From positions 6,066,001 to 6,130,000 of the forward strand of contig NZ_CP062253.1 in assembly GCF_014863585.1 (NCBI RefSeq): a stretch of DNA of 64,000 bases. The letters are read 5' to 3'. This DNA is from Pseudomonas gozinkensis (lineage in GTDB: Bacteria; Pseudomonadota; Gammaproteobacteria; Pseudomonadales; Pseudomonadaceae). Within the stretch, counting starts at the first letter, position 1, and every line of letters starts with the position of its first letter. Both the position numbers and the translations under genes were made by a program. Shown piece after piece: positions 39,259-48,900 of this stretch. The notes under the pieces were generated by a model. The model did not search any database and had not been told where the DNA came from. It worked only from the letters and a program-made list of their open reading frames with translations.

Positions 39259-40179
39259 TTAGGGTCGTCGGCCCTCCTCTTCACGCAACAGCGCCTGCAA
39301 GGTGTCGAGCCGGGCGCTGTCGAAGGCAGTGACAGTTCCCTGTTCGAACACCCGGCGCGCCAGCCCGGTCAGCACCGCACCGGGCGGCAGTTCGATCTGT
39401 AGTCGCACACCGCGCTCATAGGCGCTTTGTACGGTGCCGCGCCAGTCCACCACGCGGCACATGTTGAAGGCGAGGTCGTCGCGCAGCGCTTCTACCTTGG
39501 TCACAGGCCTTGCGCGACTGCCGCTCAGGTAAGCGATTTTCGGTGTTTTCAGTTCTATCTTTTTGAACGCTTCGGCGAGGGTTTGCGCAGGCTCATCCAG
39601 CAACGGGCAGTGCGACGGCACACTGACCGCCAGACGTTTCGCCAGCCCGGCGCCACGACTGCGTGCCAGCTCGGCGACCGCTTGCATCGCCTTGTCACTG
39701 CCGGCAATCACCACCTGGTTATCGGCGTTGATGTTGGCCAGGTACACCGGTGTTTCTGCGCCGTGCACCTGCACCAGCAGCGTTTCGACTGTGGATAATT
39801 GCAGACCGATGATCGCGGTCATGCCGAAGCCCTGTGGATAAGCCTGCTGCATCAACTCGCCACGCAGGCTGACCAGTTGCAGCGCATCGCTGAAGCTCAA
39901 TGCTCCGGCGACCACCGCTGCCGGATACGCACCGATGGACAGGCCGGCGACGTAATCTGCGGGGAGTCCGTCCTGCAACAACTGCCGCGAGGCTGCAACC
40001 CCGGCGATCAGCAGGCAGAGCTGAACCGATCGGGTGCTGCGCAACGCTTCGCTGGAATCCAGCCGCAAGACATCTTCACCGAGGCTATCGCTGGCCTCGA
40101 TCAGCGTTTCCCGAGGCAAACGCTGGAGCATGCCGGGCTGCTGCGCGCCCTGACCGGGAAACACCAGCAAACTGCTCAC
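39259..40179 (-). CDS. mdcH: Malonate decarboxylase epsilon subunit (malonyl transferase)
   Basis: 306 residues from GTG at 40179, whose GTGA overlaps the mdcG stop; AGGAG lies upstream. It loads malonyl from malonyl-CoA onto the holo-acyl carrier protein MdcC to start the decarboxylase cycle. The FabD-like fold has LLVFPGQGAQQPGM at the N-terminus, the active-site Ser in AGLSIGAYPAA and the His in SVPSHCPLLDEP. Domain order and length match the family. Confidence 0.94.
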   Translation of the reverse strand: MSSLLVFPGQGAQQPGMLQRLPRETLIEASDSLGEDVLRLDSSEALRSTRSVQLCLLIAGVAASRQLLQDGLPADYVAGLSIGAYPAAVVAGALSFSDALQLVSLRGELMQQAYPQGFGMTAIIGLQLSTVETLLVQVHGAETPVYLANINADNQVVIAGSDKAMQAVAELARSRGAGLAKRLAVSVPSHCPLLDEPAQTLAEAFKKIELKTPKIAYLSGSRARPVTKVEALRDDLAFNMCRVVDWRGTVQSAYERGVRLQIELPPGAVLTGLARRVFEQGTVTAFDSARLDTLQALLREEEGRRP

Positions 40180-40793
40180 GCTGCCTGCTCCTGCGGGTTC
40201 CACGGATCAGACACCAGACAGGCTTCATGGGCGTTTTTCAACAGCACCCGCGCCGAGGCACTGGCCCATTCGCGCAGGGCGACGGCACCGAACGGCGTCT
40301 GCAACTGCATGTCGACCCGGCAGCTCGCCTGATCGAAAACCGCGACCAATTTGCGTGCCTGGTTACGGGTGATGAGTTGCGGTGTACGCAGGATCAAGTC
40401 GAGATCACTCGCCTCGTGCATTGCCGTAAAACCGCTGGCCAGTTCAAACCCGACACTGCCGCTGACACCCCAGATCCACCCGCAATCGTCGAGCATCGGC
40501 CGCAGTTGCCGCAGCGCCTGCATGACCGGCAGATCACGCTCGCTGTCCACATGACAAAGCGCCTCGGGACTGACCCGACAGGCAATCGAATCGACAGACA
40601 TAAACGCCGCCAACCGCTGCTCGCGCAATACACCGCGCACGCCAACCGCAATCAGACCTTCAGCGCTCACGGCACGGCGCACCACCACCGGTTGCCCGGC
40701 AGCCAGCGATTCAATTGCCCACTGCGGCGCATCCGCCGGCAGTTGCGCCGGCGTCATGCCCCACAGCAGGTCGTGGGCCAGCGGCGTGCTCAC
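40176..40793 (-). CDS. mdcG: Phosphoribosyl-dephospho-CoA transferase
   Basis: 205 residues from the GTG at 40793, whose GTGA overlaps the mdcE stop; a GTG one codon earlier is equally possible. It transfers the triphosphoribosyl-dephospho-CoA group made by MdcB to a serine of MdcC. The segment ASDLDLILRTP contains the Asp pair of nucleotidyltransferase-like folds, and RVDMQLQTPFGAVAL follows. Length and position in mdcABCDEGH are standard. Confidence 0.92.
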   Translation of the reverse strand: MSTPLAHDLLWGMTPAQLPADAPQWAIESLAAGQPVVVRRAVSAEGLIAVGVRGVLREQRLAAFMSVDSIACRVSPEALCHVDSERDLPVMQALRQLRPMLDDCGWIWGVSGSVGFELASGFTAMHEASDLDLILRTPQLITRNQARKLVAVFDQASCRVDMQLQTPFGAVALREWASASARVLLKNAHEACLVSDPWNPQEQAA

Positions 40794-41575
40794 CACTGCG
40801 CCCTCAACAGTTCACGTACGCGGCTTGAGGCTTCGCGATTTTTCGCGCCGAGACGATTGCTCAAGTCAGTCGCAGCAACATCGCCGATGGCTTGCTTCAG
40901 GCATTCGCCGACCCGCGCCAGATCCTCCGCCGTCGGCTGTTCGATCTGCTGCACCGACAGGGTTTCCCAGAGCAAGCCGAGGCTGGCGTAGCTGTCGATG
41001 TCATAAGCCATCGGCGGCACGCTGGACGCCAGGGCTTCCAGTTCTTCGACGCTGCGCAAAGTCACCCGCGCCGCCGAAGCCTTGCCCATCGCATGCACCA
41101 TCACCCCCGGATCACGCAGGGCGATCAAGCGGTTGGCCTGATAACCGTGGGCCAGAAACGCCCCGGACATGGCCTTGCCCACCAGCAGCGCAATCACCGG
41201 ATGCCCGGCCAGACGCGCACGGGCGTAAGCGTCCGCCGCACCGGCCAAGGCCTGATGAATGCCGAAGGCTTCTTCGCGGCGACCGTAGGCCTGACTCGGC
41301 ACATCGACGATGGCGATCAAGGGACGTTTTTGCGCTTTGTCACGGTCAGCGGTGATCGCGTCATCTACAGCCTTGGCCAGGCCCCAGCCTTCGAGCAAAC
41401 CGACTTCGCCGTTGCGAGCGCGAGGGAAACGGTTTTGCGGATCGGCGACCACCGCGATAAACCGCCCGAGCTCACCGTCAGCGACTTTCAGCGATGCCGG
41501 CAAACCCTGAACGGCATTCGCGCCAGCGCTCAAGGCGTTGAACCAGTTCAAACCGCGCACGGAATAACCACTCAT
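40790..41575 (-). CDS. mdcE: Malonate decarboxylase gamma subunit
   Basis: 261 residues. With MdcD it forms the malonyl-S-ACP decarboxylase, releasing CO2 and leaving acetyl-S-ACP. It has the carboxyltransferase (crotonase-like) fold: PLIAIVDVPSQAYGRREE, LLVGKAMSGAFLAHGYQANRLIAL and MGKASAARVTLRSVEELE. The ATG at 41575 overlaps the mdcD stop as ATGA, and its own TGA overlaps the mdcG start, so translation is tightly coupled. Confidence 0.94.
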   Translation of the reverse strand: MSGYSVRGLNWFNALSAGANAVQGLPASLKVADGELGRFIAVVADPQNRFPRARNGEVGLLEGWGLAKAVDDAITADRDKAQKRPLIAIVDVPSQAYGRREEAFGIHQALAGAADAYARARLAGHPVIALLVGKAMSGAFLAHGYQANRLIALRDPGVMVHAMGKASAARVTLRSVEELEALASSVPPMAYDIDSYASLGLLWETLSVQQIEQPTAEDLARVGECLKQAIGDVAATDLSNRLGAKNREASSRVRELLRAQW

Positions 41576-42423
41576 GAGCGCTCTCCTCGATACAGATGGC
41601 GAACCATCGAAGGCTCGACTTGCTTGTCAGTGTCCAGGCTCGCCAGCCGTTGCAGGAACCATTCGGCCCGCTGGCTGCGAGGCTGCTCCGGCAGGCCTTG
41701 TTGCAGCAACTCGCCGACCTGCCCACGAATCTGCGCGACATCATCGGCGACGTAACGATCCACCAGGCCACTGGCAAACCGTTGCTCACCGCCGGTCAGG
41801 CTCCAGATGAAGGGCCGGTCGCGGGAGTCGTATTCCTCGATCCCGGCTTCCTGCTCGATCACCTGCGGGCCGTTCAGGCCGAGGCGTGCTTCCTGGGTCA
41901 CCAATAAATAGCTGCACAGCGCAGCGGCAATCGACATCCCGCCAAAGCAACCAACGCTGCCGGCCACCACACCGACCACCGGTTGGTATTGCTGCAGATC
42001 GACAATTGCCGCGTGAATGTCGGCAATCGCCGCCAGTCCGAGGTTGGCTTCCTGCAAGCGCACGCCGCCGGTTTCCAGCAGCAGGATGGCGCGGGTCGGG
42101 AGGCCTTTGCGGTTGTCCTCGGCGGCCAGTTCCAGTGCGCCGGCGATCTTTGCGCCGCCGACTTCACCGAGGCTGCCGCCCTGAAATGCACCCTCGATGG
42201 CAGCAATCACCACCGGCAAACCGTCGAGGCTGCCCTTGGCGATCACCACGCCGTCATCGGCCTGCGGCACCACGCCCTGACGTTCGAGCCACGGCGACAT
42301 GACGCGCTGGAACGGGTCGAGCAGTTCACGGAAGGTGCCGGCGTCGAGCAAGGCTTTCGCCCGTTGACGAGCGCCAAGTTCGACGAAGCTGTGTTTGTGC
42401 AAAAGCGCTGAGGTATCAGTCAT
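41572..42423 (-). CDS. mdcD: Malonate decarboxylase beta subunit
   Basis: 283 residues from the ATG at 42423, overlapping the end of mdcC by eight bases. Carboxyltransferase fold, partner of MdcE. Visible blocks: VVIAAIEGAFQGGSLGEVGGAKI (oxyanion region), ILLLETGGVRLQEANLGL and GSVGCFGGMSIAAALCSYL. The frame continues 39 codons upstream, over mdcC, without a credible start. It acts in the cytosol as part of the MdcACDE complex. Confidence 0.94.
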   Translation of the reverse strand: MTDTSALLHKHSFVELGARQRAKALLDAGTFRELLDPFQRVMSPWLERQGVVPQADDGVVIAKGSLDGLPVVIAAIEGAFQGGSLGEVGGAKIAGALELAAEDNRKGLPTRAILLLETGGVRLQEANLGLAAIADIHAAIVDLQQYQPVVGVVAGSVGCFGGMSIAAALCSYLLVTQEARLGLNGPQVIEQEAGIEEYDSRDRPFIWSLTGGEQRFASGLVDRYVADDVAQIRGQVGELLQQGLPEQPRSQRAEWFLQRLASLDTDKQVEPSMVRHLYRGERS

Positions 42424-42715
42424 GACCGATCTCCTCGAAGCCTTGTTCCAGACGCAGACGCACCACGCCCGGAGTCGCGCCGAAGTCGTGGATATCGATG
42501 GCCATCGCCGGCGGCGTGGTGCCGTCGAACATCCGCGCAAACAGATGCTGCCAGCGCTGCTGCGCGCCGTTGACCGAGGTCTGCACGTTGATTGTCAGCT
42601 TGCCGGCCAGGCCCGGTTCGATCAGCACTTCCAGATCACCCGAGCCGACACAACCGACCAGCGCCCGACCGCGTGGCGGCTGCCCGGCGGGGAATTCAAA
42701 GGATAAGGTTTCCAT
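42416..42715 (-). CDS. mdcC: Malonate decarboxylase acyl carrier protein (delta subunit)
   Basis: 99 residues from the ATG at 42715, whose first base is the last base of the mdcB stop (TGATG). It carries the CoA-like prosthetic group. The attachment serine is S25 in CVGSGDLEVLIE, the same number as in the Klebsiella protein. Later conserved parts are NGAQQRWQHLFARMF and PAMAIDIHDFGATPGVV. It shuttles between MdcH, MdcA and the MdcDE decarboxylase. Confidence 0.95.
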   Translation of the reverse strand: METLSFEFPAGQPPRGRALVGCVGSGDLEVLIEPGLAGKLTINVQTSVNGAQQRWQHLFARMFDGTTPPAMAIDIHDFGATPGVVRLRLEQGFEEIGHD

Positions 42716-43587
42716 CAAAACGCTCCCTGAAGGATGCCGTCGCGCTCGATTCGATCAAGCAGCAGAGTGGCGGCGAGCAAGTCGGCGGCGCCACCGGGCG
42801 AGGCATTCAATGCGATGAGTTGTTGATCCAGTTCGTGCAGGCGACGACGACCGGTGAGACTGGCGCTGCCACCGGCGTCGAGTACCGCCCGGGCGCCGTG
42901 TTGCATGGCGTGCAGGCCCTCTACGCCGGCGCGATAGAGGACGCAGGTATCGGCAAGGTCGGTCATGATCGCCAGCAAGCCATCGAGCCGGGCATTCTGT
43001 TCGCCATGGCCGGCGGCGCGGCTGCGCTTGAGCTGCGGCAGACCGCGTTGCACCACGGACGGGAAGCCAAGTTGCGCTTCTTCCCGGGCACCGCGAGCGC
43101 CGTAGCGTTGGGCGACTTGGGCACCGTGGCTCAGCGGGCGCGGCGCATCACGGTCATCGAGCAACGCCAGACGCGCGGCGCGCAGCGTGACGGCGCCAGC
43201 GCTGGTGGACTTGGTATCCAGCGCAGCAGCCGTGACCAGCAGGCCCAGCGCCCAGATCGCCCCGCGATGGGTGTTCACGCCGTTGGTGGTGGCGAGCATC
43301 GCTTGCTCGCCTTCCCGGCCGATGCGGCCAATGGCTTCGCGCAGCGGCAAGCCGATCTCGCCGAACTCAAGCGCAGCTTCGGCCATTTCCTTGAACGCCG
43401 GCCACAACGCCAGTGCCGAGGCGTGCATCAATCCGAGGTGCAGATCGGTGTGTGCACCGTTTCCGCGACGGTCGACCAATGCCGGTTTCGGCGACAGGTC
43501 AGCTTCGTCGATCAGCGCGTCCACGGCCAGATCCGCCAGCCGCTCCGCAAGGGTGATGGTTTTCGGTTGCAGGTTGAGTGCGTGCAT
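42715..43587 (-). CDS. mdcB: Triphosphoribosyl-dephospho-CoA synthase
   Basis: 290 residues from the ATG at 43587, overlapping the mdcA stop by one base (TAATG), with AGGAG upstream. It makes the prosthetic group precursor from ATP and dephospho-CoA (CitG/MdcB family). [20 protein letters not shown] is the conserved active-site segment; [17 protein letters not shown] and [17 protein letters not shown] follow. Length is normal. Confidence 0.94.
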   Translation of the reverse strand: MHALNLQPKTITLAERLADLAVDALIDEADLSPKPALVDRRGNGAHTDLHLGLMHASALALWPAFKEMAEAALEFGEIGLPLREAIGRIGREGEQAMLATTNGVNTHRGAIWALGLLVTAAALDTKSTSAGAVTLRAARLALLDDRDAPRPLSHGAQVAQRYGARGAREEAQLGFPSVVQRGLPQLKRSRAAGHGEQNARLDGLLAIMTDLADTCVLYRAGVEGLHAMQHGARAVLDAGGSASLTGRRRLHELDQQLIALNASPGGAADLLAATLLLDRIERDGILQGAF

Positions 43588-45257
43588 TACCAGCTCCTGA
43601 ACTTGGCGGGCGGGTTGTAGAGACCGCCGGACCACTCGACCAGATCGGCCACGCTCTTCGCCGCCAGCAATTCGCGGGTAGCGTCGGTGCGACGGATGCC
43701 GAGGTCTTCGGGCAAGGCGATCAGGCCTTCGCGGCGCATGCGTTCGGTGTCTTTCGGGTTGTGCCGCAGACCGATGGCGGTGACGCCGGCCACCGCTGCG
43801 ATCATCGCCTGACGCTCTTCCAGCGAACGCGCCTTGTACAGGTAGGCGATGCCTTCTTCGGTGAGCAGGTGAGTGACGTCGTCGCCGTAGATCATGATCG
43901 GCGCCAGCGGCATGCCGCTTTTCTTCGCCACCTCCACCGCGTCGAGGGTTTCGACGAAGGTCGGTTTGCCGCCCTCCTGGAAGGTCTCGACCATTTGCAC
44001 CACGAGTTTCTTGCCGCGTTCGAGCATCGGTTGCTGCGAATCGTCATGGCGCATGTCGAGCCAGGCTGGAGTGCCGTGACGGCGACCGCGTGGGTCGTGC
44101 CCCATGTTCGGTGCGCCACCGAAACCGGCGAGACGGCCTCGGGTTACGGTTGAAGAATGACCATCGCCATCGACTTGCAGGGTCGCGCCGATGAACAGGT
44201 CCACCGCGTATTGCCCGGCCAGTTGGCAGAACATCCGGTTGGAACGCAGCGAGCCGTCGCGCCCGGTGAAGAACACATCGGGGCGAGCAGCGATGTAGTT
44301 TTCCATGCCCAGTTCGGTGCCGAAGCAGTGCACGCTTTCGACCCAGCCGCTTTCAATCGCCGGGATCAGCGTCGGGTGCGGATTGAGCGTCCAGTTGCGG
44401 CAGATCTTGCCCTTGAGGCCGAGGGATTCGCCGTAGGTCGGCAGGATCAGTTCGATGGCCGCGGTGTTGAAGCCGATGCCGTGGTTCAGCGACTGCACGT
44501 TGTGTTTTTCGTAGATCCCGCGGATCGCCATCATCGCCATCAGCACGTGCACAGGCTTGATGTGGCGAGGGTCGCGAGTGAACAGCGGTTCGATGTAGAA
44601 CGGCTTGTCCGCCACTACCACGAAATCGACCCACGATGCGGGGATGTCCACGCGAGGCAGTTCGCTGACGTCGTCCACCAGTTGGTTGACCTGGACGATG
44701 ACGATGCCGTCGCTGAACGCGGCCGGTTCGATCAATGCCGGGGTGTCTTCGGTGCTCGGGCCGGTGTAGATGTTGCCGGCACGGTCGGCCATGAACCCGG
44801 CCGAGAGCACGACGTTGGGGATCAGGTCCACCACCAGCCGGGCGTAGAGTTCGATGTAGGTGTGGATCGCGCCGACTTCCAGCAGCCCGTCTTCGAGCAA
44901 CTGGCTGATGCGCAGGCTCTGGGTGCCGGCGAAGGAGAAATCGAGCTTGCGGGCGATACCGCGTTCGAACAGGTCCAGATGCTCGGATCGACCGACGCTG
45001 GGCATGATCATGTGCAGGTCGTGGAGCTTTTCAGGATCGGCCTTGGCCAGCGCACGGGAAAGGAAATCCGCCTGCTTCTGATTGTTGCCCTCCAGCACCA
45101 CACGGTCGCCGGGCAGGATCAGCGCCTCAAGCGCCGCGACGATCCTGTCGGTGGGCAACACCGCACCGTCGGCCAGCCCGCGCACCTTGTCGAGGCGGCG
45201 CTGCTTCTCGTCACGCCGCCGCGTCCAGCGCGAGTCGGGGGATATTGTTGTTGTCAT
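43587..45257 (-). CDS. mdcA: Malonate decarboxylase alpha subunit
   Basis: 556 residues from the ATG at 45257, with GGAG five bases upstream; a GTG two codons earlier would overlap that site. MdcA is the acetyl-S-ACP:malonate ACP transferase, swapping acetyl for malonyl on MdcC. Conserved parts: [18 protein letters not shown] near residue 55, [44 protein letters not shown] and [21 protein letters not shown]. It is the first gene of the nine-gene mdcABCDEGH-madLM operon. A 21-base palindrome lies 79 bases upstream. Confidence 0.96.
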   Translation of the reverse strand: MTTTISPDSRWTRRRDEKQRRLDKVRGLADGAVLPTDRIVAALEALILPGDRVVLEGNNQKQADFLSRALAKADPEKLHDLHMIMPSVGRSEHLDLFERGIARKLDFSFAGTQSLRISQLLEDGLLEVGAIHTYIELYARLVVDLIPNVVLSAGFMADRAGNIYTGPSTEDTPALIEPAAFSDGIVIVQVNQLVDDVSELPRVDIPASWVDFVVVADKPFYIEPLFTRDPRHIKPVHVLMAMMAIRGIYEKHNVQSLNHGIGFNTAAIELILPTYGESLGLKGKICRNWTLNPHPTLIPAIESGWVESVHCFGTELGMENYIAARPDVFFTGRDGSLRSNRMFCQLAGQYAVDLFIGATLQVDGDGHSSTVTRGRLAGFGGAPNMGHDPRGRRHGTPAWLDMRHDDSQQPMLERGKKLVVQMVETFQEGGKPTFVETLDAVEVAKKSGMPLAPIMIYGDDVTHLLTEEGIAYLYKARSLEERQAMIAAVAGVTAIGLRHNPKDTERMRREGLIALPEDLGIRRTDATRELLAAKSVADLVEWSGGLYNPPAKFRSW

Positions 45258-45335
45258 GCTCACTCCACGGGGTTCGCTGTCGTGGAGTTACCTTAGGAGT
45301 GTCGGCTGGGGGCATCAATCAAGCGCGGCGGCGGA

Positions 45336-45356
45336 TCATTACGCTCAGCGTAATGA
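45336..45356. promoter_or_regulatory. 21-base palindrome upstream of mdcA, candidate MdcR site
   Basis: TCATTACGCT and AGCGTAATGA are exact inverted arms around a single C. Its inner part TACGCTCAGCGTA fits the T-N11-A form of LysR-type sites. It lies 79 bases upstream of the mdcA ATG, where an activator would bind. No copy was seen before mdcR. Confidence 0.6.
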
Positions 45357-45360
45357 ATAC

Positions 45361-45464
45361 TGGCCTCATCGCTGGCAAGCCAGCTCCCACAGTGATTGTG
45401 GTGAGCCAAGTTTTTGTGAACGGTCCAGAACCTTGTGGGAGCTGGCTTGCCAGCGATGAGGCCA
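45361..45464. repeat. REP pair with extended perfect arms
   Basis: TGGCCTCATCGCTGGCAAGC... from 45361 and its inverse ending ...GCGATGAGGCCA at 45464. The arms match beyond the usual core, about 30 bases each. GCTGGCTTGCCAGC type, inward arrangement. It begins four bases after the mdcA palindrome. Confidence 0.85.
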
Positions 45465-45487
45465 GTGAGATCGCCACACACTCTGGA

Positions 45488-45958
45488 TCAGTGGACAAGC
45501 CCCGCGTCCACCAACAGTGTCTCCAGCGCCAACAAATCCGGAACCTTCGCCACCTGCTCCCCCACCTGCACCGCCGCCTGCTCCAGCGCACACAACGGCA
45601 CGTCGACATAACTCAACTGGCTGTCGAGCTTGTAAGAGCGCGGAATCCCCTGCACCAGCAGCGCAATGAACTTCAATTCCGGCCGCCCGCCGAGGGCGTT
45701 GAGGATGACGATCCGTGCGCGATCGCCGATGACGATCTTGTTGCCGCACGCCGACTCGAAACTCAGCAACGGAATCTGCCGCTCGCGCCAGGTCACCCGG
45801 CCCAGATACCACGGCGGCGTGTCGAGATCGAAGGCGCTGGACTGGTAGTCGATCAGCTCGGCGACGGCGACGTTGGGCAGGATCAGGTTGCGATCCGCCA
45901 GCGGCAGCAGCAGCCCCGTGAGTTGGCTGGTGCGCTGGTTGTGCCGGCGTTCATGCAT
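45488..45958 (-). CDS. chpC: CheW-domain protein ChpC
   Basis: 156 residues from the ATG at 45958, overlapping the chpA end by eight bases. A CheW fold is visible: TGLLLPLADRNLILPNVAVAELIDY, then WYLGRVTWRERQIPLLSFE, a common CheW segment that docks kinase to receptor. In P. aeruginosa ChpC is the second coupling protein of the Chp system and lies after chpA and chpB. Here it follows chpA directly. It probably couples additional receptors to ChpA. Confidence 0.88.
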   Translation of the reverse strand: MHERRHNQRTSQLTGLLLPLADRNLILPNVAVAELIDYQSSAFDLDTPPWYLGRVTWRERQIPLLSFESACGNKIVIGDRARIVILNALGGRPELKFIALLVQGIPRSYKLDSQLSYVDVPLCALEQAAVQVGEQVAKVPDLLALETLLVDAGLVH

Positions 45959-48900
45959 GTTTTTTGCTCCACAGGGCGATGCTTTCGAGCAGCACCGATT
46001 CCTGGTACGGCTTGCCGAGGTAGTCGTTGACACCGATGGCCATCGCGCGGTCGCGGTGTTTCTGGCCGGTGCGCGAGGTGATCATGATGATCGGCAGGTG
46101 TTGCAGGCGCTCGTCGTGACGCACCTGGGTCGCCACTTCGAAGCCGTCCATGCGCGGCATTTCGATGTCGAGCAGCATCAGGTCGGGCATGTGTTCTTCC
46201 AGCAGCAACATCGCATCGACCCCGTCCTTGGCGGTCAGCACGTTCATGCCGTGGCGTTCGAGCAGCCGGCTGGTGACCTTGCGCACCGTGACCGAATCGT
46301 CGACCACCATCACCAGCAACGGCTTCTGCGGTTCGCTTTCGATTTCGTGACTGGCCGGACGCTGCGGCAACCGCGCCTGCATCGCGCGGATCGGCGCCAG
46401 CAGGTCGAGAATCAGCACCACCCGGCCATCGCCGAGGATCGTCGCCCCGGACACGCCCTGCACCGACGCGAACTGTGGGCCGAGGCTCTTGACCACGATC
46501 TCGCGGGTGCCGGCCATCGTGTCGACCTGCACCGCGATGTGCCGGTCGTTGCACTGCACCAGCAAGACCGGCACCGGCAGGCTCTGCCCGGACAGTTTTG
46601 GCCGTGGCGCGGTTTTCAGCAGCTCGCCCAGGTAGCACAGCTCATAACGCTGGCCGCCGTACTGATAACTCGGCGGATCGAGACGGAAATGCCCGTCCAG
46701 CTCATTCGGCAGCACACGGACGATGCCGTCGATGGTGTTCAACGGAATCGCGTATTGATCCTCGCCGCACTGCACCATCAGCGCACGATTGACCGACACG
46801 GTGAACGGCAGGCGAATCCGGAAGTGCACGCCCTGCCCCGGCACCGAGTCGATGCTCATGGTGCCGCCCAGTTGCCGGACTTCTTCGTGCACCACGTCCA
46901 TACCCACGCCGCGCCCGGAAATCTGGGTGATTTTCTCGGCCGTGGAAAACCCCGGTTGGAGAATGAACTGCAACACCTCGCGGTCGCTGATGTCGGCGTC
47001 CGGCGCCAGCAGACCGCGCTTGATCGCCTTGCGCCGCACCGCGTCCAGCGGCACACCGGCGCCATCGTCGCGGATGTCGAACACGATGTCGCCGCCCTCG
47101 CGGGACAAGTCGAGGCTGATCTGCCCTTGCGCCGGTTTGCCCGCCGCCAGCCGGACTTCGGCGGACTCCAGACCATGGTCGACGGCGTTGCGCAGCATGT
47201 GCTCCAGCGGTGCGGCCATGCGTTCGAGGACGTTGCGGTCCATCTCGCCTTCGGCGTTGCCGACGCTGAACGCGACGTCCTTGCCCAGCTCTTCGGCGAC
47301 CTGCCGGACGATGCGTTTCAAACGCGGCAACATGCGTTCGAACGGCACCATGCGCGTGCGCATCAGGCCTTCCTGCAATTCAGTGTTGATCCGCCCCTGC
47401 TGCTGCAACAGGTTCTCGGCGTCGTGGGTGCGTCGGTCGAGGGTTTCCTTGAGGTCGAGCAGGTCGGAAGCGGACTCGAACAGCGCACGGGACAACTGCT
47501 GCAGCTGCGAATGGCGGTCCATTTCCAGCGGGTCGAAATCTTCGTAGCCGAGGCGTTCGGCGTCCACTTGCTGGCGGCTGAGGATCCGCCCCTGGGTTTC
47601 GGTGTCGAGCCGGCGCAACTGGTCGCGCATACGCTCGATGGTGGTTTCCATCTCGTGCAGCGCGGTCTGCGCATCGCTGACTTGCTGTTCGATTCGCCCG
47701 CGGAAAATCGAGGTTTCGCCGGCGAGGTTGACCAGTTCATCCAGCAGCTCGGCGGAGACCTTGACCATGTCCGCCCCGGCCTCGGGCGCCGGGGCAGCAG
47801 GCTCGGCCTTGACCGCCACCGGCGGCACGGGTGCCGGGGTTTGCACGACCAGCGGATGGCTGAAATTCTGGATCGCGCTGATCAGCCGGTCCGCCGGAGG
47901 GCACGGCTGGCCGGCGCGCACCGCGTCGAGCATTTGCGCCAAGCGGTCCTGGCCGCGCTGCAACAGCGCGAACAGTTCGGCGCTGCCTTGCAGGGTGCCG
48001 GCGGACAGGCTTTCGTAAAGGTATTCCAGCTCGTGGGCGAGGTCGCCGATCGGGCCGATCTCCACCATCCGCGCGCCGCCCTTGAGGGTGTGCAGGTCGC
48101 GCAACAGGGTTTCCACTTCCTGGCGATTGCCGGGCTCGGCCTGCCAGCGCAGCAGCGCGGCGCCGGAGTTTTCGATGATGTCGAAACCTTCTTCGAGGAA
48201 GATTTCCAGCAGTTCAGGGTCGTGTCCGGGGCCGTCCTGCGTGACGGAAGCTGTCGGTGTTTCGGGACTGGCGCTCGGGCCCTGGCGGAAGCGGCGGATC
48301 GCTTCGATCAGGTCCTGCGCCGGATCCAGCGGCTGGTGCCGGTGCAACTGTTCGAGGAACAACGCCAGACGCTCGTGGCTCTGGCGCAACAGTCGGTCCA
48401 AGGCTTCGCTGTGGCTGTAACGACGATCCACCAGCCCTTCGTAAAGGCCTTCCAGCTCATGGGCCAGATCGCCAACGGCTTCGACCTCGGCCATCCGTGC
48501 GCCGCCCTTGAGAGTGTGCAAATCCCGTTGCAGCGACGACAGCGGTGCGCCGTTTTCCGGATCCTTCAGCCAGCGCTGCAAGGCTTGGCCGGCGCTGTCG
48601 AGGATGTCCACCGCCTCTTCGAGGAAGATCTCGACGATCTCGTCGTCCGGCCCGCTGTCGATGCGGTGTTGCTGCAGTTCGGCGGTGGCGCTGCCCAGTT
48701 CGCGGATGCTCAGGGTGCGGCTGCCATCGCTGCGGATCAGGCCCATGGCCGACGGATCGAGGCTCTCGTCGAGCAGTTCGTGCAAGGCGCGGATGCGTTG
48801 CGGTTGCGGGGTGATTTCCTGGCCGGCGGCCAGTTCATCGAGCATATTGATCAGCGCTTCGTGGGCCTGTTGCGCCTCATGGAAAAACCGCTCGCTGACC

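Noticed and set aside
38032..45356. Malonate cluster as a polyketide or fatty acid synthesis locus (FabD-like MdcH, ACP)
   Set aside because: The full mdcABCDEGH set, the Ser25 carrier protein with a CoA-type group and the MadLM carrier define malonate decarboxylation.
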